A stretch of 64,000 bases of DNA from Carettochelys insculpta (taxonomy: Eukaryota > Chordata > Testudines > Carettochelyidae): assembly GCF_033958435.1 (NCBI RefSeq), contig NC_134160.1, positions 14,619,001-14,683,000 on the forward strand, read 5' to 3'. Both the position numbers and the translations under genes were made by a program. The notes under the pieces were generated by a model. It saw only the letters and a list, made by a program, of their open reading frames with translations, had not been told where the DNA came from and ran no database searches. Positions 35,684 through 47,700 of the stretch are shown here, piece by piece. Every line of letters starts with the position of its first letter. Within the stretch, counting starts at the first letter, position 1.

Positions 35684-35733
35684 TTAGATGATCTTGTTTT
35701 CCAGGGCTGCGATCCTGTTTGTGACATCTTCCA
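35684..35733 (-). CDS. MATN1: MATN1 exon 8, end of coiled coil and stop
   Basis: After the AC acceptor the exon completes a Leu codon and encodes [15 protein letters not shown] followed by TAA (35686-35684). The Leu/Ile spacing is that of the trimeric coiled coil at the matrilin C-terminus. Only 50 coding nt. Confidence 0.94.
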
Positions 35734-38700
35734 GTGAGCAAGAGTTAAGCAAAAAATGGCAGTGAATTTCAACAATTCATACACCCAATTGTCAGCTACC
35801 GTGAAATGGAGATAGCCCAATACATGTCTGCTTGGGATCTGTCCAGGTGCGACAATCCAGTGCAGGGTTTTGCCACCTTTTCAGGTTGGTGACCTTGTAT
35901 TCAAAGTTAAACATTTTTACAACTGACTGCCTTACAGTTGCTATAAAAGCGAGAGACAAACATACCAGTGTGTGTGTGTGTGTGTGTGTGTGTGTTGAGA
36001 TGGTGACCTTGAAGTTTAAGCTGGGGGGGTGGGGGGCACAGAGAAAGGTGTTCTTTACTTTAGAATCTCAAACAATGTTAAATGCCTTGAAACCCCTCTG
36101 ATTGCCTTTTGTGTCCCCTGTGGAGGTTGTTAGCCAGTAACTGAGACATTGATATAGTTCAACCAGCTGCAAAACATCAGCCACCTAATTTCACCCAGTG
36201 AGACCTTCAGAGGAGGGAATCTACTATGCATGTGACACAATGGCTTGCTCTATGCCAGGCAAGTAAGTCAATTGCAGATACACAATTCTAGCTACAGAAA
36301 TCACATAGCTAGAATCACCTTATTTGGGATCAACTTACTGGCTGTCCTGAAGGTTGATGGGAGAATTTCTCCCATCAATCCCCACTTACTCCTGGCGATA
36401 GCAAGGGATACAGAGGTCGACTGCCAACCCCTGATAGGTTGATTTCACGCATCCCCACCAGGCATGCAAAATTGAAACCTGGAAGATTAACCCACTCAGG
36501 GTCAATCTTTCAGGTAATGCAGACATGGCCTGTGGGATCTAGAAACTTGGAGCTGCGCATCTCACTTAGAAAGACATCCAATTTCAGTAGAAAGACACCA
36601 AGGGATGGGGAATCTAACTGATCCCCCCATGAGTGGTCCCAGGGACTTATCAATTACCCTGACTGTTAAAAAGCTGCAACTTATTTTCACCTGGAACATC
36701 TCCAAATTCTACAGCCAACCACTGTCTCTTGTGCTGCCCTTGTCTGCTAAACTGAAGGTCTCCTTGTGATGAAGTCCTGTTCACACTGCCCTGAACTCGA
36801 GTTTTGCCATTGACTCAACAAGAACAGGCATTAATTGCATGCTTCAAGCCGTGCCTCCTTGTGATGAGATGCTGGTAGATTTGTAGTTAGCTTGCACCTG
36901 GTAGCAGGGCCTGTCATGGGCAGTCTGTTCTGCCCTCTCCCCTCCTCTTGCTTTGTTTTCTTTTTGTCATTCTTGTGGTCTTTTTTATTTACCAGCTCTG
37001 GGAGAGTCTCACTTCTCTGACATGACAGAAATCCCCAGTCCTGTGTCAGGTCCCCCATCAAAACTTCCTCTGATGGTCTTGCCTTCCACGGCTACCTTCC
37101 ATTCCACTGCTAGCTGATCCTGCTTTCAGGGGCTGATGTGAGGCATGTGCCACAAAACCTGCCTTGCATGAATGGGAAAAGTTCCCGATCAATATCCCTA
37201 AAGTTTCCACATAACATATTTCAAATCCCCCCTTAAAACCTATCTTTGCTGAGATGCTTGCACATCGTTGTCTGGCGTTGTTCGGCAAGTGCCATCCTAC
37301 GTGTCTTGTTCTCCTGTCCTGTCTTGTCTGTTTTCGAGAAGGTGAGCGTTCTGGGGCATGGATGGCCTCCTTTGTGAATGTCTGCACAGAATCTATGTAC
37401 AGAATCTGGTATATCGGAAAGCACTGTTGTAACTGTAGGTTGTCCCTTTAATTTATAAAACATTTCTCGCACCACACTGCAGTCTAGTGGGCTCTGCAGG
37501 GAACAGCAAGCTCAGTTAGCCTGCAGATCGCCTAGAGCAAGGTGATTTGAATTGTGTCATGCCACTTTTAGGGAGCAGCCTGCTTTGTCTCGCTCTGACT
37601 TTTTATACAGAACCCAAGTCTCCTGACTCCTACTCAGTTTCTTGACAGCTGCACTAATGTGTCTCCCTGGAAGTTCTGGTTAATCTATACTCTCCAGAAA
37701 ATGGAACTCAATATTGTGAAAATGAGCTGCTTTAAAGGATATGTTTTCTTGTCAATGACTTTATGAGGTCTTCTACTTTTGTCTGGAACTTCACAATAGC
37801 TTTACATTCACATGGGTTTTCCTCTGTGGATAAGAGAACAAAGGTGATTGTGAATCATCCGTCAGATCAAGGAAGGAATATGTGAAAACTTAAACCATGT
37901 GGCAAACGAAATAAAGTGAAAACATTTTCTCCAGCCTGCGGTCTTAGAGAAATCAATACATCATTCAACCAGATTCTCTGGTTATTGCTCTATTTGACCT
38001 TAAACTAACTAGAGGGTCACACATGTCATGGCTTATGGAGGAAGGGTTCTGTGTATTATCTATTTTTTTAATTACATTAATGATTTAACTAAAAATTCTT
38101 ATTACTCAGAAATGACTTTTCTGATTTTCAGCAAAATCAGTAGGGTTCTGCTTATTCAAGCCTAGATCATTCCTCGAAATTTTGGAATTGATCATGTGTG
38201 GTGTTCTAAGTGATTGTATTACATACAAACAGAAATGCTGTCAAGATGAAAGTGGCATCTAATTCTACCAGCCAATTTAAATGTTTTATACCATTCTGGT
38301 GGCCAAAGGGGTAAGAGACGCAGTTTAACTGTCCAGTGATGGAGATCCCTAGAAAAATTGTTGGGCGATGCAGTTCACCAAATCTGTCATGTTTTAAAGG
38401 TATACTGTTTTAAAAGCACAATGAGACTTTTGGCTGAAAAATACTATGTTAGAAATTTAACATATTATAATTTGTAAAGTCTGTCATTTTTTCTATAAAA
38501 AATTTTGTCTCCTCACCCATGCAGACTGAAGGATGCCTACTACTCCTGCCAAAATCAGAGAGATGAGCAAAACCACTCACCTCCCCAGAAGCCAACCAAT
38601 TAACCAACCCCAGACACCTTTTGGGGAGACCTATTGGTGTATTTTCCCCCTGCTTCAGGGATCACTGCTTTCCACTTGCTATCTCTTCAACTTCTCTCCA

Positions 38701-41700
38701 ATCTTCCTGACCAATCTGATTAGCTTCTATGACAAGGTAACAGGCTTTGTGGATATGATATACCTTGACTTCAGAAAAGTTTTTGATAGTCTCCTGCAAC
38801 ATTCTTGCCCATAAGTTAAGGAAATATGGATTGTATCCATGGTGGATAGAAAGCTGGCTTGATGGTCGGGCCCAACAAGTAGTGGTCAAAGGCTCAATAT
38901 CTGGACGGTGGTCAGTTTCAAGCAGAGAGCCCCAAGGCTTGGTTCTGGGGCTGGTGTTGTTCAACATCTTTATTAATGACCTGGATGAGGGACTGGATTG
39001 CACCCTTAGCAAGTTTGCAGACGACACAAAGCTAGGGGGAGAGGCAGATAAATTGGAGGGTAGAAATAGGATCCAGAGTGACCTGGATAAATTGGAGGAT
39101 TGGACCAAAAGAAATATGATGCAGTTGAACAAGGAGAAGTGTAGAGTCCTGTGGTTGGGACGAAAGAATTCCAAGCTTTGTTATAGGCTGGGGACTGACT
39201 GGCTAAGCATCAGTACACCAGAGAGGGATGTAGGGGTTATGGTGGATGAAAGGCTGGATATGAGTAAACAGTGTGCCCTTGTGGCCAAGAAGGCTAACAG
39301 CATACTTGGTTAATTAGGAGGAGCATTGAAAGCTGATCTGGAGAAGTGGTTATTCCCCTTTATTCAGCACTAGTGAGGCCACATCTGGAATATTGTGTCC
39401 AGTTTTGGGCCCTCGCTATAAAAAGGATGTGGATGAGCTGGAGCAGGTTCAGCGGAGGGCAACAAAAATGACTGAGTGGCTGGAGCACATGACCTATGAG
39501 AAGAGGCTGAGGGATTTGGGCTTTTTTAGTTTACAGAAGAGAAGACTGAGGGGTGATTTAATAGCAGCCTTCAACTTCCTGAAGGGGAGATCTAAAGAGG
39601 TTGGAGAGAAATTGTTCTCAGTGGTGACAGATGGCAGAACAATGGTTTGAAGTTACAATGGTCTGAAGTTACAGAAGGAGAGGAGTAGGTTGGATATTAG
39701 GAAAAACTACTTCACCAGGAAGATCATGAAGCACTGGAATGTGTTGCTGGAGATGTGGTGTATTTTCCATCCCTAGAGGCTTTTAAGTCCTGACTTGACA
39801 AGGTCCTGGCTGGGATGACTTAGTTGTTGATGATCCTGCTTGAAGCAGGGGGCTGGACTAGATGACCACCTGAAGTCCCTTCCAGCCCTAGGATTGTATG
39901 ATTCTATCATTCCTGCCCTTTCCCCAACTCACCATCACAGATTTTCGTCTGCAGTTTCTTCCCGATCTGGTTGATGGTTTTGAAATCAGCCGTGTAGAAG
40001 TAGTGCTCTGCCACTGGCTCTGAGGCAATTTCCCTTAATTCCTCTTCAACTGCATTGCCCACTCCCACAGCATACATTTTAAAGCCTGCAAGCAATGAAA
40101 AGTGTCAGTTCCACTGGGCATCAGCTCTTCAGAATACCACCAAGAGTCCAGCCAGCTTGTCAGGCCTTCATTTTTGGCACATGATGTGCTGCGTACAGAT
40201 TAGGACACCTGCACTGGGTGAAGCCCTGAACCAAACACTCAGTGATGGAAACTTAAGAGCACTCACATAATTTGTCTGTGGAGTCAGCGTACTTTCAAAT
40301 TTCTCAGCTGTAGGGTTTTGTGGGATGGGTGCTGTGATGGCCACTCAGTGCAGAGCGTGCATCCTAAGACTAGGCCAGTGAAACTACAAGAGCACATCGC
40401 AGAAATCCAAGAGAGAATTTCAGCGTGTACTTATTACAGGGACAGGCTCAAACTGAAATCCTTGTAAATGTGGGAAAGCTCAGCTCTGGATTTGTATCCA
40501 AGCTTCTTATTGTCACCACAGTGGGGCTATGCAGAAAGTGTGAATCTGGACCCTCACTCAGGTCTGGGACAGGCTGATGGTACGACCAGATTTTATTGGG
40601 GTCCCATCGCTAGCCCATTCACAAGGCTGCGGTCCAGTGAGTGTATTTGAGATCCCATGACAAATAGTCTAACATGACATATGAGGGACAAGGTAAAAAA
40701 TCAAGAGCCTTTATTAACTGTTCTCATCCCAAAATGACTCCAGCCAAAAATTGCTCCAGGCAACTGTGATAATTAGGGCCAAGGCACCCCAGGGGCAGGG
40801 CAGGCGGTCTGAATCCCAAAAAACATGCAACTGAACAGACACTTTTTTTCGATATTACTGCATTACTAGGAGACTTTCCTGGCATTTTTCAGGAGGGCAG
40901 AGTGAGGCGGTACTTCCTGGCCCTAGCCTGATCTCCTTGGGGAAGAAGGGGCACAAGCTGGAATGCCTTCCTTGGCACTGGCCTGAGTTGGAGGGATGAA
41001 GCCTGCAGATGAGGGCAGCTAGGGGAGATAGCATCCTGCAGTGATACAGCTCCAGACCATTGAGTGTGGGGGGCAAGGGGCGGGGGGTGGGAGACAGCAG
41101 CACATGCCACCACTTCCCCCTGTGCCTGCCAGGCAGGGCCAGAACATAGGACTTCAGTGGCTGCAGCCCAGGGCCACAGGCTAAGGGGGCCTCACAAAAA
41201 GATTTGAACTTTTGGTGCTCGCAGAGCTTTTGGCAAAGCCTTCCTTTAGCCTCAGTCCCTGGGCTGCAGTCCCTGAAGAGCCTTTCTTAATCTGGCCCTG
41301 GTGTTTCCTGGTAAGGTGGGCAGACTAGAGCATCAGAGAGCTGACACAATTGACATTCCCATAATTCTCTCTCTTACTGAGGCAGAAGAGTAACACAGTG
41401 GCTTATGGGCTCCTCAAGCAGAGTCACAGGAATATTGTCTTAGCCTTTGTTCAGACTTTTCCAGAAGGGTTCACAGTTATAGTTCCTTTCAGTCCTGTCC
41501 ATTGCCCCAGCAGAGGACACGACCCTAGGTCTGAGAACCCAGGGTTAAGAGGCACCCAGCAGGAACACAGAAGATGTTTCCAAAACAGGACCCAAAGTCA
41601 TTCACCATGTTTTCAGCACTTACATCTGGGTAGCAAGGTGGCACCGGAAAGCTGACCAAATGCTGGATTAAGTAAGTAACAGGAGCCGGTCAGGAAATGT

Positions 41701-44700
41701 TGAATGAAATATATTGTGTCAGAAAATCCCAGTTCATCAGTAGTGAAACTCACAAAGGGTCCATTCCAGTCAATTTTTCAACTTACAAACAAATTAGAAA
41801 GGAAAAAAAGAGGGGGGTTGAAATTGGTGAGCACCTCCTGTCAGGAGGAGTGACAGCTCAGTAGTTTGATCATTGCTCTGTTAAATCCAACGCTGGGAGC
41901 TCAGCTTCTGAGGGGTCATTTAGGGATCTGGGGCAAATAGATTTAAAAAAAAAACCTGTCAATTACACCTGATATGTCCTGCTGTGAGGGCAGGGGACTG
42001 GACTTGATGACCTGTCAAGGTCCCTTCCAGTTCTATGAGATAAGTATATCTCCATATATTTCAGCTTTCTCAAAATGAAAAAATCAGGTTTTCTTATTCA
42101 AAATGACTTTTGGTTTTGAAATTTAAACTAGTGAGAATAAGAAGAAATGGTCAACTATTTTAAAAGTTTAAAATAATAATGACATATTTTCATTAACTCA
42201 AATTGAGTTTTTTATCACAAATACTTTTATCAACTTTGACTCTTTTTTCCCATTTTGGAGGGGAACACTTTTTGAACTCTTAGAAATGTTTGCAGACAGG
42301 AAAACCATTTTCTGACCAGTGGTAGTAGTACCAAACTACTGGGTCTCCTTCTCAGGAAGACCTGTCACTTAGCAGGGACAGAACATCCAGTTATGAGGGG
42401 ATAGCAGTTGTACAGGTACTTGGATGGTCTGCTGGGTCTCATGTAAACTATCTGAAGCCACACCTGGGGTGAAATCCTGGCCCCATGGAAATTAATGTGA
42501 GTTTTGCCATTGACTTCAGTAGGATAAAAATGTCTCCCTGAACTGCTGGTCTGAGCTCTGAACTATTTACGTTCAAGCACTGATAACATTTCCCAGCTGT
42601 GTTTCCTTAATTCCTTTGAAGAAAAGCCCCACAGTATTTGAATTTTCAATAGCACTTCTAAATCCCAGCTCCTGGAACACTTTCAGAGTGCAATAACAAG
42701 CTGTTATATTTTCCCTGTAAGAAACATGATCAGTTAACAATCGGCAAAAGGAAAAACAAATAAACCAACAGACAAAGATAATAAAACAGAATTCAAAGCC
42801 TATATGATAAATTGTGTTGATGCATTACACAAAAATTTGTATGTACCAGCCAAACACTCTTTGCCAGCATCCCACACACCTGCCAAAATGCTTCTCAAAT
42901 GTCACTTATTCATGTTGTCATGTTTGAGCTGTATTATTAGGCAGCAGCTCTCAGTCAGGTCCCCTGCTTAAAACCAAAGATTAAGAGAGGCAAACCATTA
43001 ACCAACCCCTGAATATATCCTCAAGGGAGATGCTTGTTTCACACTGAAAAGGAATAGGAGAAACTTGGGCAGTAACAGTTCAGCAAAAGGGGGCAGCTCG
43101 CAAGATATTTATGTCTCAAGACCTTTAAAGTACCGTTTTCTCTGATAATCTGCCTGGAAATTGGCAGCTGAAATACATCTCCTGCTCAGTCCCACCCCTC
43201 TGACACATGCCTAATGGACATTACTGGATGGTCAATAACGAGTGGGAGCATGGCACACACGCGGATGAGCTTCACTTGTGAAGGGCCAGCAGAAGGTTCT
43301 TGCATCCATTACGTCCATACATATAAGGATTTTTGTGAAGATTTAAGTGGGATTAAAGTGGTGCTTGTTCCTTGCGCAGATGTGAATTTCATCCATTGCT
43401 TAGTAATTGAGCAGCTGGGCCTTGGGTAGGATGACCTTCCCTCGGTCTCACTCCTCCTTCCTGCATAAAGACAGCAGGGCAATCTGCTACTTAGTCTCTG
43501 GGGCTGGTTTATTTACCCGCCCCTAATTTCTAGCCCTCAGTGCTGTTGTGTTCAAAGACATTCCCTGTGGCTATCCTGGGTCACATCCGTGGTCTGTCTA
43601 GCCCAGCAGCCTGTCTTTGGCATAGCGCAGAGCCAGATGATCCAAAGGGAGTGGAAAGAACATGGACAAATGGGCAATTTAAATGACCTATCCACTGTCA
43701 TCCAGTCCCAGGTTCTGGCCTGTAGAGATTTCAGGACACCCAGAGCATGCGGCTGTATTCCCTGAACATATAGTCTAAAAGCTATTGATAGTCTTGGCCT
43801 CCATGAACTTATTTCTCCCCTCTGTGAAGGCAGCTGTTGCTGACAATGATGTTCATAATAAATGAAAGGTGAGATCCTCAGTCACCCCAAGAGTTGCTTT
43901 GTGAATGGCATAACGGGCCTAACTCAGAATGCAACAAACGACTGAAAATTTCCCCAAGCCAAAGGGACTTTTCATTTTATATAAAGCCTGTGGGTGCAGA
44001 TTAATGTCACCTGCTTTTACCCCTCTGCCATATAGGGAGTGTTGAGGGATTCAGTGACAAACTATGATGATGGCAAGATAAGGCAAACCTGGCTCATGGG
44101 GCACTGCTCCCATTCTTCTGGGGGGAATGGTCCTCTGGGTAGAGCCCTGCATGGATACAAAATTCGCATCTGCATCTGTAGCTGCAAAAATGAGCTGCAA
44201 ATATCTTCATTAATATCTGTGGACACAGGTACTCACACCTCTGCAAATTTACAGGGTTTTAGGTACAAAATTGGTATCCACATCTGTATCTTCAAAAACA
44301 AGTCATGGATATCTGTGGATTTGCAGGGCTCAACCTATGGGAGCAGTCTAGCTGTCATAATTAGATCTGTCCTGTGGCTGCTCCAATTTGTGCCATAAGC
44401 CTGTTTGGCCTTTGTGACTCCTCAGGAATGAGGGTGACTGAAAGGTGTTTTGGAGCACTAAGCAGAGTTGATGAGTCAGCTTGTTTCCTCTCCCCGCCAA
44501 GTCATCACTGGGTGAGATCAGAACACACGAGGGACTGGGACTGTAATTTGAGACACCAGGAAACCCATTCATCTAACAAACAAGTCAAAGGCTTCGCTGG
44601 AGTAAAGGCCAAGCCATGGACCTTGCATCCTCCCCATGAAATGGACGATACAGATCACTGTGGCAAATTCCTTTCAGAACAAATGCACCGTCACACCCTC

Positions 44701-47700
44701 ACGCTCACATGCGCCAACAGTATGACCCCGGAGGTTCTTACAGTTATTCTTGAGGTGTGGTGTACCCTGCAGAGCTTGGTTTAACTGTGCACTGGGACTA
44801 AGTACTGATAACCAGAGAGGGAAGAGCTTGCCATGGAAAAGGGTCAAAGACCACAGACTCTGTTATAAGGGTGCCAAATGGCTTCTTTCCTGATAGCCTG
44901 AGAAAGAGGCCAATGACTGATTTAGAATGGAGATCGAAGATGAGGCTTACAAAGGGACTAGGAACGTTAGCTGCCTAGGTCCCATTGAAAGCCAAAGTCC
45001 CTTTGAAAATCCCCCTTGCCCACTTACGGAGCCCTCTAAGTCATCACTGAAGCACATGGGCAGGGGGCTAAGGTTGATGTTTTGTCCTACTGATGCCCAT
45101 TCTATGGTGAATGTAGGACATTGGTTTCTGAGGCTGCCAGTCAGCATCCCACATAGACTAGCACTTGACTCAGTGGAAAGCCAACATCACATCTGGATGC
45201 CTACCTAGCTCCTTGGCTTTCTTGGCAGCATCACTGATGTAGTCTTGTGACCGCCCATCTGTGAAGACAATGCCCACTTTGGAGACACCAGGCCTTGCTC
45301 CACTGGAGATAGCAAAAGAATTGTCAATGAGATAATGCAATGCTTGGCCCGTCATGGTTCCTTTCTCCATGTAGGACATCTTTTTCACTGCTGCCTTGAT
45401 ATCCTTCTTGTTGTTGTACTGTCCCAGTGGAAACTCCTGCCTGACAGAGCTGGAATACTGAACCAGGCCCACATGGACATTTTTATCTGAGACATCCAGT
45501 GAATCCACGATCTGGTTGATAAACTTCTTCACCAGCTCAAAGTTCTCTGGCCGTACACTCTTGGAGCCATCAATCAGGAAAATGAGGTCAGTGGAAGATC
45601 CACCACTGCAGGCTAACAAGAAGTAAGAGAACAGAGAAAAAGTGAGAAATTCAGCTCCCAGTTAACTGGGGAGGAGGGATGGGGTGGGAAACAAAAAACA
45701 CTCTGGCTTTAAAATAATAATTCATCATAATGATGTATCTCAAAAGCATGTAGCCTTCTTGTGGAAATTGCATCTCTCAGATAAATCTCAACCTAGATAC
45801 TTAGGCTGTTGTGGCTAGACGTTCAGTTTATGTCCTTTCTGGTGATCTTATCATGCCACTGAAACTTTTGGTGACCATGTGGTCTCCATCCATGTATCAG
45901 TGTTCCTCGGTAATCATCATCATCCTTATCATCATAATTATTTGAAAAAGAACAATCATTTTCACATAACTATTTAACTCCCCGTGAACATTTTTCTTTT
46001 AAAAAAGAAAACCAATTTTTCAGTTTTTGAAAATTGTTTTCAGTTAAAATTTTGGGTTTTAGTTAAAAAGATAAATATTGAAAAATCAAAATCCAATTTA
46101 TTTTACTGGAACACAAAACTTGTACAAAATGCAACTGCCTCACCTTTGGGTCCCATTTCTGTTTATTCTTACCATGAAAGGGATGTACTGGGCATTGTGG
46201 GATGTATGAGCTGATAGTATTTAATCTGTGCACACTGGAATATTTTAATGACTGACATTGGTTTAATCTGTCAGTTGGTATTATGTGGCCATCCAAAACT
46301 TCAGCTCCCAAAAAAAACTTTGTGAGGGAGTGATTAGAGTACAGGAGCCAGGAGGAGGAATAATTTCTGAGTCCATATTCTTTCCACTCACAGGTGTGGC
46401 CAGCAAAGGTTAGCCAATGAGAATGGTTTGAATGTGTATAAGGGTGCTTTTCAGCTCCTGGGTTCTTTCCCCAGCTCTGCAAGTTTATTTCACTTGAGTG
46501 AGGTCACACATCCCCAATCAGATTCAGGCTATGTCTACACTAACCTGAAAGATCGACCCGCTCAGGGTAGATCTTCCGGGGTTCAGTTTCCTGTGTATGG
46601 TGGCAATACACAAAATTAACCCATCTGGGGTCATAGTAGACCCTTGCACTCCTCGTGAGATGCAAGAAGTAAGGGAAGTCGACAGGAGAAACTCTCCTGT
46701 TGACCTTCTTCAGGAACGACTTCCATGTAAGCCAAGTGCAGATATGTCAGTTCTAGCTATGCCATTGCCACAGCTAGAATTGTGCACCTGCAGTCGACTT
46801 ACTTTGCCTAATACAGACGTAGCCACAGTGCGTTGATAGTTCCAGCTGGCAATGACCTGTTTGCAGCTTAACAGGGAGCACTGAACGGAAAGCACAGCAG
46901 AAGGTTTTGCTCTTCCAGAAATCTCAGAGCCATGAAGTTACTGGACACTTGGCATGGTGAGAGGACAGCAAATGCCCCCTGCTGACTAACTTGCTGTACA
47001 CACTGTCAGCTAACTGATCATTGACACTTCAACTCCAACAGGACACAGTCCCAGGTGGTTCTCTCCTTACTTGTCATTGGCAAAGAATTTTAGGCACATG
47101 ACCCTGGCATGGACTGGGGTAGGTGTGTTAGAGGTGACGATGGAATGTGTGGACAAGGGCTCAGGAATGCTCTGGACTCTCCGGTAGAAGGAGCACAACA
47201 GAACATGGAAGAAGTCCTCAGAGGCGTTATCTATATGGTGGGTTTTCAAAGATGCCCAAGGGATTTATGCACCCAAATCCCATTTGAATTTCATTGGGAT
47301 GGTTTATGTTATTATGGTATGATGGTTTATGGTACAATGCCACCAGCAGGGCTGGCTGGGAAGGACATTTCTCTCCTCAGATAAAGGAGAAGGCAGTGCT
47401 GCCAAGCCTCTTCCTCATGGGTCCTTTGCCTCAAGGCTTGTCACATCCTTCTCCTGTTCTGTGCTTCTTTTGTTCAGTTTCTGTGGGTGCCTCCATTCAT
47501 GCCTCACAGTCACTTCACATTGCAGCATCTGGCCAGCTTCAGAGACAAGACACAACTGAGCTCCTATCAAATATCCATGTCCTGCACCTCCCAGCACCTC
47601 CCTCTTCTAGCAGGGAGGGGGTCTGCAAAGGTTTGTGGTATCATTTGGGTATGGGGACTCTGCTGGGATTCAGACCCACAGATCAATGGGGTCCATGTTT

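Noticed and set aside
35832..36101. Plus-strand frame with a VCVCVCV run
   Set aside because: The run is translation of the (GT)14 microsatellite inside a MATN1 intron.
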